Source: Acidipropionibacterium virtanenii
Lineage (GTDB): Bacteria; Actinomycetota; Actinomycetes; Propionibacteriales; Propionibacteriaceae
Length of the DNA: 64,000 nucleotides
Assembly (NCBI RefSeq): GCF_003325455.1
Contig: NZ_CP025198.1
Location: 2,294,001-2,358,000, forward strand
Direction of reading: 5' to 3'
The translations under genes and the position numbers were made by a program. The notes beneath the pieces were generated by a model. That model saw only the letters and a program-made list of their open reading frames with translations. It made no database searches and had not been told where the DNA came from. Below, one piece after another: positions 25,511 to 33,887 of the stretch (positions are counted from its first letter, which is position 1; each line of letters opens with the position of its first letter).

Positions 25511-26982
25511 CTCGGGCTCGGGGTCGGGGAGGTCTGGGCGGCATCGCCGATGAGCACGGTGTCTCCCTCGGCGACGTCCCCGGTGATCTGGACCCGGCCG
25601 TCGCCGGTCAGGCCGGTGACCACGGGCACGAAGCGTCTGGTGCCGTTCTTGACGACGGTCACGACGGTGTCGCCCTGGGGACCGGTGGCCACGGCGCTGA
25701 CGGGCACGTTGAGCACGGGCGTCCGTGAGCTGGCGGTGTGGACGACGACGCGCACCTGGGTGCCCTCGTCACCAGAGACCGGTGAGCCGGGCGCCACGAC
25801 GACGGTGACCTGCTTGTCGGAGCCGGACTGGTTCTGCTGGTCGTCGCTCGATGCCGCGGTGGTGGTGACCGAGGTGACGGCCGCCGGGTGACGGGTGCCG
25901 TCGTCGGTGACGATCTCGGCGGTCTGGCCGACTCTGATACCGGTGGCGCTGGTCGGATCGAGCGCCTCGGAGGTGGCCACCAGGGCGCCGCTGACAAGGG
26001 TGAGGGCGGTTCCGGTGGCGTCCTTTCCGATCGCGGTGGACAGGGCCGTGACGGTGGCGGGCACCGAGGGCACGTAGGTCACCTCGGAGCGGGGCAGCAC
26101 TACCCCGGCCTTGGATCTGGCTGCGGCCAGAGTCGACGAGGCCTGGGTCAGCGCTTGATCAGCCTGGGCGAGAGACCGCTGGGCCGAGCGCAGGGCACGC
26201 CTGGCGTCGGCGATGCCGTCAGCCCTCGATGTGTCCGGGCCCGCCGATGCCGACGAACTCGCAGCCGGTTCCGAGCCCGGGCGCTGCGCCCGCGCCAGGG
26301 CGATCCTGGCAGTCTCCACCTCATCGGTGCGGGAGGTGACGTCCTGCTGGGCGGAACTGACGGCTGCGCGGGCCTCCTTCACCTCATCCGCGCCGACCGT
26401 CGTGAGTGTGTAACCGAGTCGCCGATAGAGCCTGGACACGGCGTCCTGGGTGTCGGGCCCGAAGCCGGTTTCCCGGTCGGAAAGGTATTTCATGGATCGG
26501 AGCGCATCCTGGAGCTGCGTGACGTCGGGGCCGGTGTCCCCGGGGTTGAGAGTGCGGTAGGCGGGCATGGCGCCGGGCAGCAGGATCACCGGCCGTCCGC
26601 TGATCTCCAGCAGCACTGCTCCGCCGCTTACCCGCTGCCCCTCCTTGACCCGTACCCCGCTGACGACACTGCGCTCGGCGTCCTCGCCACTGGCTCCGTC
26701 GAGGGTGACGTCGGTGCGGGTGCCGCGTTCCAGGCTGGCCCCCAGCGGCACCGACTCGGCAACCACGGAGTTGGCAACCGTGTCGGTGAGAGGAGTGACC
26801 GGTGGCGGCGCGGTATCGGCCTGACGCTGGGCCGGCGACCTGAGGAAGTGACCGGCCAGCAGGCCGACGGCAAGGAACGCCACCGCGATCACCGTCATGA
26901 GGGCCACCGGCCTCAGGCGGCGCCGCCTGTCCTCGGGCACGGCTTCCAGCGGTGTCGTCACCTCGTCGTCACTGTCCACCAC
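25507..26982 (-). CDS. Membrane-fusion adaptor with peptidoglycan-binding domain
   Basis: A 491-residue adaptor. A cytoplasmic stretch and one membrane helix (~26-47) precede a beta-barrel/lipoyl-like region (~80-140). A PG_binding_1-type domain follows (LNPGDTGPDVTQLQDALRSM, ~145-195). Next come two coiled-coil hairpin arms of ~90 residues (ARAAVSSAQQDVTSRTDEVE, then ADARRALRSAQRSLAQADQA) and a C-terminal beta-barrel plus membrane-proximal domain. This is the MacA/HlyD architecture adapted to a thick cell wall. GTG start with AAAGGAG upstream, five bases after the lipoprotein stop. Disruption of the lipoprotein gene may reduce its expression. Confidence 0.88.
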   Translation of the reverse strand: MVDSDDEVTTPLEAVPEDRRRRLRPVALMTVIAVAFLAVGLLAGHFLRSPAQRQADTAPPPVTPLTDTVANSVVAESVPLGASLERGTRTDVTLDGASGEDAERSVVSGVRVKEGQRVSGGAVLLEISGRPVILLPGAMPAYRTLNPGDTGPDVTQLQDALRSMKYLSDRETGFGPDTQDAVSRLYRRLGYTLTTVGADEVKEARAAVSSAQQDVTSRTDEVETARIALARAQRPGSEPAASSSASAGPDTSRADGIADARRALRSAQRSLAQADQALTQASSTLAAARSKAGVVLPRSEVTYVPSVPATVTALSTAIGKDATGTALTLVSGALVATSEALDPTSATGIRVGQTAEIVTDDGTRHPAAVTSVTTTAASSDDQQNQSGSDKQVTVVVAPGSPVSGDEGTQVRVVVHTASSRTPVLNVPVSAVATGPQGDTVVTVVKNGTRRFVPVVTGLTGDGRVQITGDVAEGDTVLIGDAAQTSPTPSPR

Positions 26983-27750
26983 AGCAACTATTCTCCTTTG
27001 GCGACGATGGCGCGCGCAGTCACGAGAGACTTGCGCACCTCGTTGTACGACGCGGTCAGCTCCGCCTGGTGCTGGGCAATGTACTGGTTCTGGTAGGCCA
27101 CATCCAGCGCGTACATGACGCCGTAGTAATTGGACTGCTGAGCACAGGTGGCATCATCGACCGCCACCTTGATCTGCTGCTTCTGGGGCTTGTCGGCCAC
27201 CAAGTCGGCGGCGTCGAGCTTATGGGCGAAGGAGTAGCCCTTCGTCTTCATGCAGGACGCCCACTTCTTATCAGCCGCGAGCAGCCGAGCGTCGTTCTCC
27301 AATCGCCTGGTGGCATTGTCCAGCCCGTTCGAGGTCATGTGGATAAGATTTGACCAGTCGTCCTGATCATGTCCCTGCACCTCGGCGTTGCCCTCGCCAT
27401 AACATCCACCTGAAGGAACCGGCTTGCCGTCCTTGTCCTTGAGCGTCGACTTGTCGCCGCCGTCCTTGGTTCCCTCCCAGACTTCCCGCTCACGCGGATC
27501 TGGGAGGGGAGCGTTCGGATCCTTCTTCTCCTCCTTGTCGAACTTCAGAGCGAAGCGTGGATCATCTCGATACCCGAAGCGCTTGGCACTGTCAATGGAT
27601 ACCGTGTTGCTATATCGTCCTTCGAGCATAGTCGCATCACTCGCCATCCGAACATTGTCAGGCTTCTGACTTCCCGAAATTCCGAATCTCGACAGACATT
27701 TGTTTGCTTTGATGACTATGGCATTCTGCATACTAAGAAGTTCATAAGTA

Positions 27751-28865
27751 TGTAGACTTTCGGGGTTTGTTCTGGGAGAATGGAGCATGCGCGAGGATGA
27801 CGGGCGGAAGCTGGACCACAAGACCCTGGAGGCCCTGCGGGTGAGGGCTGTGGGCCAGGTCGAGAAGGGGGCCCGGGTCGAGGACGTCGCGGCGGCTCTG
27901 GGGCTGAACCGTTCGAGTGTGTTCAAGTGGGTGGCGGCATACCATGCGGGCGGGAAGAAGGCCCTGAGGGCACGTCCGGTGCCGGGCCGGCCTCCGAAAC
28001 TGTCGGGTGTCCAGACCGAGGAGATCTACCAGATCGTCGCGGGGACGAACCCGGACCAGCATCAACTGGACTTCGGGTTGTGGACCCGTGACCTGGTCCG
28101 CCAGATCATCGCCACACGGTTCGGTGTTGAACTGTCGCTTCCGTCGGTGGGCCGCCTGCTCCACAAGCTGGGCATGTCCCCGCAACGGCCCCTGCACCGG
28201 GCCTGGCAGTCCGACCCGCAGGCGGTGGCCGAATGGCGCGAGCAGGTGTATCCGCCGATCGCCGCCGAGGCAAAGAAGAAGGGGGCGGTCATCTTCTTCG
28301 GTGACGAGGCCTCGGTCCGCTCCGACTACCACTCCGGCACCACCTGGGGGGTGATCGGACGCACCCCGGTCGTCAAGACCACCGGGGCCCGGTTCAGTGT
28401 GAATATGATCTCGGCGGTCTCGGCCCAGGGCAAGCTGCGGTTCTCCATCGTGGACGGCACCATGAATGCCACCCGGTTCCTGGACTTCTGCCGTCGGCTG
28501 CTGCGCGACGAGGGCAGGCCGGTGGTGCTGATCGTCGACGGACATGCCGCCCACAAGGCCAAGAAGGTCCGCAAGTGGGTGGACTCGACCGAGGGCCGGT
28601 TCACCCTGGTGCACCTGCCGGCCTACTCCCCGTTCCTCAACCCCGACGAATGGGTATGGAAAAACGTCAAGGCCGACCGGGTCGGCCGCCATGCCATCAC
28701 CGGGCCCGACCAGTTCAAGGCCCTGGCGGTCGCCGGCCTGCGACGTCTCCAGCGCCTGCCACAGATCGTGAGGGGCTTCTTCGCCGACCCGGACCTCGCC
28801 TACATCAATGCCGCGGCCTGACCGGGTCCGGAGTACCGCCCGATCCGGATTCCCAAAAGTCTACT
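27751..28865 (+). mobile_element. IS630-family insertion sequence, 1115 bp, flanked by TA
   Basis: The ends show matching inverted repeats: TGTAGACTTTCGGG on the left and, read inward from the right, AGTAGACTTTTGGG. TA stands on both sides (27749-27750 and 28866-28867), which is the target duplication of the IS630/Tc1 superfamily. The insertion is inside the lipoprotein gene and the reading frame is restored exactly on removal, so the borders are secure. The element is in the opposite orientation to the interrupted gene. Confidence 0.9.
27787..28821 (+). CDS. IS630-family transposase
   Basis: A 344-residue transposase. An N-terminal helix-turn-helix (residues ~25-70, VEDVAAALGLNRSSVFKWV) is followed by a second HTH and the DDE catalytic domain, with Asp173 (FGDEAS), Asp251 (VDGHAAH) and Glu288 (LNPDEWVW). 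All three catalytic residues are present and the frame is intact, so the element may still move. It fills nearly the whole insertion sequence. Confidence 0.95.
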   Translation: MREDDGRKLDHKTLEALRVRAVGQVEKGARVEDVAAALGLNRSSVFKWVAAYHAGGKKALRARPVPGRPPKLSGVQTEEIYQIVAGTNPDQHQLDFGLWTRDLVRQIIATRFGVELSLPSVGRLLHKLGMSPQRPLHRAWQSDPQAVAEWREQVYPPIAAEAKKKGAVIFFGDEASVRSDYHSGTTWGVIGRTPVVKTTGARFSVNMISAVSAQGKLRFSIVDGTMNATRFLDFCRRLLRDEGRPVVLIVDGHAAHKAKKVRKWVDSTEGRFTLVHLPAYSPFLNPDEWVWKNVKADRVGRHAITGPDQFKALAVAGLRRLQRLPQIVRGFFADPDLAYINAAA

Positions 28866-29084
28866 TACTAACGCTCGCCTTAGTAGTTGCCGCTTCCTCA
28901 GGCGTCAGAATATACGACTCGAGAGGCACTTTAATCTCACCAAGTGACGTCAGCGGAGGTGGCGTGGCAGCAATACTCGCGGCCGGAGCCGTGTCTCGAT
29001 CCCCACCACCCGAGCATGCAGCCACAAGGCCGCTGGCCAGGGCTGCAACCCCGGCCAGCGCCATTAGTCTCCGAGAACGGACCG

Positions 29085-29326
29085 TCATGAGATTTTGAAC
29101 GAACTCGCCTGATCATTCCAAGAAGCGCCGACATACTTCCTGGCACCGTCTCCATAGTTCTTGTAACCAGTCGACCCTCCACCATAGTTGTCGTTCTTGA
29201 AGAGATTGACGTCGCATGAATTATAATCCTGAGCAGCACTGACGACATCATTCCAACCCCGAGTCCCCATCGAGGCCATCACAGTGCCACCCCTGACATC
29301 ACAGCTGCTGCGAGCTTCTTCTTCAT
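29085..29326 (-). pseudogene. Secreted small I36/crystallin-like protein, one-base frameshift in signal peptide
   Basis: ATG 29326, preceded by GGATGAGG, opens a clear Sec signal peptide (MKKKLAAAVMSGVAL). The frame then hits TGA after 15 codons. The remainder, in another frame, continues with MASMGTRGWNDVVSAAQD and a Cys- and Gly-rich C-terminus (CDVNLFKNDNYGG, GASWNDQASSFKIS). Loss of one base near 29282 explains the break. The WND...C..LF...NYGG...WNDQASS pattern is that of small secreted beta/gamma-crystallin-like or I36 peptidase-inhibitor proteins. First gene of the exporter operon, overlapping the lipoprotein start by four bases. A sequencing error in the G/T-rich stretch is possible. 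Confidence 0.7.
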
Positions 29327-29649
29327 GATCCTCATCCCCTCACCTTTGATGGACAAGGGGAACGTTACGGCTGGTCTGCTCACGGCGTCCACCTTCGGAG
29401 CAAAATCGGTACTTTCGTACACCCTTCAGGACCCTCCGGCGCCCATTGTCCCTGCCCCACGCCGTCACTCGCCGACGGACCCATACCCGCGAAAGGCCGT
29501 CAGGACGCGCCCCAGGCAGCTCTCCGGCTCCGGGTTCCGCGTCCTCATGCGGGCACCTCCAGCCTCGCCAAAGCTGTACTTTTGTCCACCTGGCCGCTGA
29601 GAACGGGATCGCGGCGGACCACCAACTCCTTTTACCCTATGATCTGCAT
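29327..29649. promoter_or_regulatory. Divergent control region between exporter operon and two-component system
   Basis: The region contains no gene. It holds two copies of GTACTTT(C/T)GT(A/C)CACC, at 29409-29423 and 29576-29590 (13 of 15 identical, same orientation). One lies ~83 bases from the exporter operon start and the other 60 bases before the kinase start. A good -10 box, TATGAT, lies at 29638-29643, six bases before GTG 29650. The repeats are candidates for sites of the adjacent response regulator. Confidence 0.5.
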
Positions 29650-30807
29650 GTGCACAACAACCGGGAGCGCCACCGTTGGCCTCGCTCCTTCGAAGACATC
29701 GTCACGATGGTGGTGGGCGCCATCTCGGCACTCTTCGTCGTCACATATCTGGCGAATCCGCCTCGAGACGGCGAGAGCGTGCCCGGCTTCATCCTCGAAC
29801 TCGCGATGTGCGCAGCTGCCGGGTTCACGGGTAGTTGGCTCGTTCAAGCCGGCACCCTGACCATGACACTCCAGGCGTCACTCCTGCTCTTTCCCGATCT
29901 CGACTCTTCGTTCGCCTACCTCTCCGCGCTCCTGCCCATCGCCAGCGCCAGCACCCTGGGACGGTGGCGCGCCGGGGTCGTGTTCTCGTCAATGTTCATG
30001 GTCTCCAGCGCAGTTTCAGAAACCCAGGGCGGCCCCCCACCGATACTGACGCAGGTCATTCTCTCCACCTGCGGTTGGCTCTCCATTGTCGGACTCGTGT
30101 GGGCCACGGCCTTCGGGGTCCACCAGCTCAACGCATGGCTCAATAGGAAATACGCAACCGCGCTCGACGATCAGCGCCGGACTATCGCCCGTCAGCTGCA
30201 CGACACAGCTGCACAGTCGCTGGGCCGCATCTCGCTCATCTCCGAATCAACTGGAGCGGCTGAGAACCTGAACCCCACCATCCGGGACGCGCTCCACGAA
30301 ATCGGAATCCTCGCCCGTACTGCCTCGGAAGACCTTGATGCCATGCTCGAAGCCCTCCGGCACAGCAACACATCCCTCGATACCGCGTTCGAGGAGGCCA
30401 TCAGCCTCGAGGAAGCCTTTCTGAGTGGCGCTGCGAACCTCAAGCATGAGGGATTCACCCCCCTGGTCCTGAACGCCCTCGGGCAGATGACAATTCCCCC
30501 AGCGTACCACGACTGTCTGGTGGCGGGAATCAGAGAAGTGTCGCGCAACATCGCCAAGCATGGAGCACCCGGTACCTGCACCCTGCACCTGTCTATCGAT
30601 GAGCGCCGTGACAACGTTACCTTCACGGCCACGAACCGGATCGCCGAACACCGCAGAGCTCCGGCCACCGGAGGCCACGGACTCATTGGGGTCAAGGAAC
30701 GCGCCACGATCCTTCACGGTACCTTCACCAGTGAGCGGAGCTCCCATGACCAGGAGATCTGGCTGACGTCACTGACGCTTCCGCTGAGAGGAAGAACTCA
30801 TGACTGA
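29650..30807 (+). CDS. Sensor histidine kinase (NarL/DesK-type)
   Basis: About 385 residues with four or more membrane helices in the first ~180, then a HisKA_3 dimerisation domain with the H-box RRTIARQLHDTAAQSLGRI, and a short HATPase domain ending GGHGLIGVKERATILHG. The conserved N-box is weak (REVSRNIAKHG). I chose GTG 29650 because a TATGAT box stands six bases upstream, so the mRNA is leaderless. The open frame extends further but with low-complexity sequence. Its stop overlaps the regulator start by eight bases. Codon use is more A/T-rich than the flanking core genes. Confidence 0.85.
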   Translation: MHNNRERHRWPRSFEDIVTMVVGAISALFVVTYLANPPRDGESVPGFILELAMCAAAGFTGSWLVQAGTLTMTLQASLLLFPDLDSSFAYLSALLPIASASTLGRWRAGVVFSSMFMVSSAVSETQGGPPPILTQVILSTCGWLSIVGLVWATAFGVHQLNAWLNRKYATALDDQRRTIARQLHDTAAQSLGRISLISESTGAAENLNPTIRDALHEIGILARTASEDLDAMLEALRHSNTSLDTAFEEAISLEEAFLSGAANLKHEGFTPLVLNALGQMTIPPAYHDCLVAGIREVSRNIAKHGAPGTCTLHLSIDERRDNVTFTATNRIAEHRRAPATGGHGLIGVKERATILHGTFTSERSSHDQEIWLTSLTLPLRGRTHD

Positions 30808-31462
30808 CCCCATCACCATCGCCATCGTCGACGACGATCCGATCGTCCGGCGTTCACTCTGGGCGATGCTCCACGCAACCCCTGGAATCCGGCCGATCGC
30901 ATCTTTCGACGACGGCACGCCGGCGATCGCCTACAGTTTGGAACATCACGTCGACGTCTACCTCGTCGACGTGAATATGACTGCGTCAGACGGATACACG
31001 ACAACAACGCAACTCCGCAGCACATCTTCCACGTCGAAGGTGATCATCCTCACCAGCATCACTGCGCCCATGATCGAGGACACTGCCAAGAGTATTGGCG
31101 CCGCAGCATTCCTCCGGAAGACCGCCAGCCCGTCCACCATCACTTCAACCATCCGCGCTGTGCATGAGGGGACATTCGATGCCGATACGCTTCGCACACA
31201 GCCAGTCACCCTTCCAAAAGCACCGGAACTGACCGAACGCGAGATGGAGGTCCTTGACGGCCTCCGCCAAGGGCTTTCGAATCAAGAGATCGCAGACAAT
31301 CTGTTCATCAGCAACTCAGCGGTCAAAAAGCACATTACTTCACTTCTCGTCAAGCTTGAAGCCCGGTCGCGTCTCGAAATCGTGATTACAGCGGTAGAAC
31401 TGGGGATGGTCAGTCTTAATAGACTTAATTCCGATCGGCTTTTTGACACCACGGAATACTAG
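30800..31462 (+). CDS. Response regulator, NarL/LuxR family
   Basis: A 220-residue regulator. The receiver domain has the acidic pocket DDD at 11-13 and phospho-acceptor Asp57 (YLVDVNM). The C-terminal LuxR-type HTH reads [20 protein letters not shown], then [10 protein letters not shown]. It is translated with the kinase by overlap. Its likely targets are its own operon and the divergent exporter operon, through the 15-bp repeats between them. Confidence 0.92.
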   Translation: MTDPITIAIVDDDPIVRRSLWAMLHATPGIRPIASFDDGTPAIAYSLEHHVDVYLVDVNMTASDGYTTTTQLRSTSSTSKVIILTSITAPMIEDTAKSIGAAAFLRKTASPSTITSTIRAVHEGTFDADTLRTQPVTLPKAPELTEREMEVLDGLRQGLSNQEIADNLFISNSAVKKHITSLLVKLEARSRLEIVITAVELGMVSLNRLNSDRLFDTTEY

Positions 31463-31515
31463 GAAACAGGTCGCAACTCCGTGGCGGCGCCGTCGCCCTC
31501 GTACACTTGCAGACC

Positions 31516-32370
31516 GTGACTGCCATCGAACCATATCCCGTGAGCCCCCGCCTGTCCGTCCCCCAGCACATCGCCCGACCGCCCTACGTGGGGCTCGGCG
31601 ACGTCGCCGAGGACTACCAGGGATCGCATGTCCAGACCCCCGAGGTCATCGAGGCCATGAAGGAGGCGGGACGGATCGCCTGCGGGGCGATGCACGAGGC
31701 CGGCAAGGCCGTGGCCCCCGGCGTCACCACCGACCAGCTCGACCGGATCGCCCACGAGTACATGTGCGATCACGGCGCCTACCCGTCGACCCTGGACTAC
31801 CGGGACTACCCCAAGTCCATCTGCACCTCTGTCAACGAGGTGATCTGCCACGGCATCCCCGACGCCCGCCCCCTGGAGGACGGCGACATCGTCAAGATCG
31901 ACGTCACCGCCTACAAGAACGGCGTCCACGGCGACAACTGCTACACCTTCGGGTGCGGCGACGTCGACCAGGCCTCGCGAGATCTGGTCGCCCACACCCA
32001 GGAGTCCATGAACCGGGCCATCAAGGCCGTGAAGCCCGGACGCTCCATCTCCATCATCGGGCGGATCATCGAGAACTACGCCAAGCGGTTCGGCTACGGG
32101 GTGGTCCACGACTACACCGGCCACGGCGTCCACACCGCCTTCCACTCCGGCCTGATCGTCTTCCACTACGACGAGCCCCGTTACGACGTCACGATGGAGG
32201 AGGGGATGACGCTGACCATCGAGCCGATGCTCACCCTGGGCGACTACCACTCCCACCAGTGGGACGACGGCTGGACCGTCGTCACCAACGATCGCTCGCG
32301 GTGCGCCCAGTTCGAGCAGTCCATGGTGATCCGCTCCGACGGCGCCGAGATCCTCACGACCCTGGACTGA
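31516..32370 (+). CDS. map: Methionine aminopeptidase, type I
   Basis: A ~284-residue enzyme that removes the N-terminal Met from new proteins. Metal ligands are visible in [16 protein letters not shown] (two Asp), [10 protein letters not shown] (His), IEPML (Glu) and CAQFEQSM (Glu). An N-terminal extension of ~45 residues ([11 protein letters not shown]) is typical of the longer actinobacterial MetAP. I start at GTG 31516. A TACACT box eight bases upstream suggests a leaderless message, and TTG 31507 is the next alternative. Confidence 0.93.
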   Translation: MTAIEPYPVSPRLSVPQHIARPPYVGLGDVAEDYQGSHVQTPEVIEAMKEAGRIACGAMHEAGKAVAPGVTTDQLDRIAHEYMCDHGAYPSTLDYRDYPKSICTSVNEVICHGIPDARPLEDGDIVKIDVTAYKNGVHGDNCYTFGCGDVDQASRDLVAHTQESMNRAIKAVKPGRSISIIGRIIENYAKRFGYGVVHDYTGHGVHTAFHSGLIVFHYDEPRYDVTMEEGMTLTIEPMLTLGDYHSHQWDDGWTVVTNDRSRCAQFEQSMVIRSDGAEILTTLD

Positions 32371-32393
32371 TTCCTCCAGCCCATCCAGAATCC

Positions 32394-32461
32394 ACTTCGG
32401 CAGTGAATTTGCACTTCGGCAGCGGTATTCCACTGCCGAAGTGAAAACTCACTGCCGGAGT
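32394..32461 (+). repeat. Long imperfect inverted repeat between map and corA
   Basis: Two 29-base arms (32394-32422 and 32433-32461) pair with three mismatches around a 10-base loop. The inner 11 bp (CACTTCGGCAG with CTGCCGAAGTG) are perfect. Each arm itself contains the 10-11-base unit ACTTCGGCAG twice, so four copies of the unit are present, two in each orientation. It lies 24 bases after map and 34 before corA. It can act as a terminator for map. The internal repetition also fits a mobile palindromic element or a protein-binding array. Confidence 0.75.
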
Positions 32462-32494
32462 CGAACACAAGACCCCGATCCGAGGAGACAGGCC

Positions 32495-33589
32495 ATGACC
32501 GAGCACCTGAACGGCAAGGACCGATCCCGTCGGCTCATGGAACGGATCGGCCGGCGCGACCGGGTACCGGAGAGCGCACCGGCACCGCAACCCTCGGTCA
32601 ACACCACCACGATCGACGGCGACCAGATCCAGACCTCGCACGCCCCCGGGCCCGACATGTGCCAGAACGAGGTGGACGAGGCGCTGGCTTTCGCCGAACG
32701 GGACTCGCAGCGTCTGGCCGTCATCGAGTACGACCACCCCACCCCCGACCAGATTCTCCACCTGGCCAGCACCTGGGAACTCCATCCGCTGCTCGTCGAG
32801 GACCTCCTCAAGGCCGGGCAGCGCCCCAAGCTGGAGAGATACCGGGAGGTCCTCTTCGTGGTGACCCGGATGGCCACCTACCTCGACGAGCAGGAGGACG
32901 TCGAGGTGACCGAGTTCCACGTGCTGGCCCGGCACAATGCGGTCGTCGTCATCCGTCAGGGGCGCACCAGGGAGCCGATCGAGTCGTTCGGCGAGATCAC
33001 CCACTCCCCCAAACTGCTGCGGTTCGGCTCCGAAGGCATCCTGTACTCCTTCCTCGACCTGGTGGTCGACGGCTACATGCGGGTGCTGCGAGGCGTCGAG
33101 GTGGACCGTGAGCAGATCGAACGCCAGGTCTTCGACGGCGACCCGAGCGTCACCGAGCGCATCTACCGCCTCAACCGGGAGATCATCGACCTCCAGCAGG
33201 CCGCCGGGCCGCTGCGCGAGGTCCTCTCCGATCTCCACGGGGGATTCAGCAAGTACCGGACCCAGGAGGAGTTGCAGACCTATCTTCAGGACGTCGACGA
33301 CCACCTGGCACGGGTCATCACCCGGATCGACGACCTGCGGTCCGGGATGAACCAGATCCTCGACGTCAACTCGATCCTGGTGACCCAGCAGCAGAACGAG
33401 GACATGAAGAAGATCTCCGGGTGGGCCGCGGTGGTGGTCGGTCCCACCCTCATCGGCTCCATCTACGGCATGAATTTCGACGTCATGCCCGAACTCCACT
33501 GGCGGCTCGGCTACGCCTACGCGCTGGTGCTGATGGTCGTCGTCGCCGCGGTGATCTGGCTGTTCTTCAAACGCAAGAAGTGGATGTGA
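32495..33589 (+). CDS. corA: CorA-family magnesium/cobalt transporter
   Basis: A 364-residue CorA. A large N-terminal cytoplasmic domain is followed by a long helix (VDREQIERQVFDGD, DLRSGMNQILDVNS) and two C-terminal membrane helices with the signature YGMNFDVMPEL between them and the basic end KRKKW. It forms pentameric Mg2+/Co2+ channels. GAGGAG lies eight bases before ATG 32495. The first ~70 residues are variable and charged. No magnesium riboswitch was recognised upstream, only the inverted repeat. Confidence 0.93.
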   Translation: MTEHLNGKDRSRRLMERIGRRDRVPESAPAPQPSVNTTTIDGDQIQTSHAPGPDMCQNEVDEALAFAERDSQRLAVIEYDHPTPDQILHLASTWELHPLLVEDLLKAGQRPKLERYREVLFVVTRMATYLDEQEDVEVTEFHVLARHNAVVVIRQGRTREPIESFGEITHSPKLLRFGSEGILYSFLDLVVDGYMRVLRGVEVDREQIERQVFDGDPSVTERIYRLNREIIDLQQAAGPLREVLSDLHGGFSKYRTQEELQTYLQDVDDHLARVITRIDDLRSGMNQILDVNSILVTQQQNEDMKKISGWAAVVVGPTLIGSIYGMNFDVMPELHWRLGYAYALVLMVVVAAVIWLFFKRKKWM

Positions 33590-33887
33590 CGCCTCAGGCG
33601 TCCATCGAGCCCCGTCTGGTGCCCGCGGCGACCGCGACGGAGAACGGCAAGGTTCTGAAGGTGGCGACGGCATCCCCTCGTGGGGCACCGACGCGAGCAG
33701 CAGCCTCAGCGCCCTGAGCGCCGCCGAGGCGGAGGCTGGCACCACCAGCATCTCCGCGAAGGTGCTCGCGGATGAGATCGACAGGAGGATAGCCGCCGCC
33801 CTGGCTGACCAAGGGTGACGGACTGGAACAGGGCGGGCCCCGGCGGGAGTGATCCGGCCGGGGCCCCCTGCGCCGGTGATAGACCCA
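33590..33887. other. Gap between corA and the abortive-infection-like gene
   Basis: No gene is supported in this ~300-base stretch. One plus-strand frame ending at 33818 is stop-free and reads plausibly (LSALSAAEAEAGTTSISAKV, LADEIDRRIAAALADQG), but it has no start codon of its own and continues the open frame through corA. It could be the tail of a deleted gene. A strong hairpin follows at 33835-33866. Confidence 0.5.
33835..33866. terminator. Bidirectional hairpin terminator
   Basis: GGGCCCCGGC (33835-33844) and GCCGGGGCCC (33857-33866) are perfect complements with a 12-base loop. It sits 22 bases beyond the stop of the minus-strand gene ending at 33888 and downstream of corA on the plus strand, so it can stop transcription from both sides. 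Confidence 0.7.

Larger units (their letters stand above)
26988..29088 (-). pseudogene. Lipoprotein gene interrupted by IS630 (three pieces)
   Basis: The N-terminal piece (from ATG 29088) encodes a signal peptide ending LVAAC with the lipidated Cys, then a Pro/Thr linker. The C-terminal piece (27748 down to 26988) continues the same protein. Removing the element and one TA restores an uninterrupted frame ...TKASVSTYELLSMQ... of 327 codons plus stop. The mature part has cysteines at KCLSRFG, SGGCYGEG, WASCMKTKGYSF and ATCAQQS. The WxxCM..kGy pattern recurs in unassigned actinobacterial lipoproteins next to similar exporters. The start overlaps the small secreted-protein gene by four bases. Function is unknown, perhaps immunity or substrate handling. 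Confidence 0.85.

Noticed and set aside
29085-29326. Lactococcin-972-type bacteriocin precursor
   Set aside because: Length and export context fit, but the mature sequence has the WND..C...NYGG...WND pattern of I36/crystallin-like proteins rather than the lactococcin pattern.
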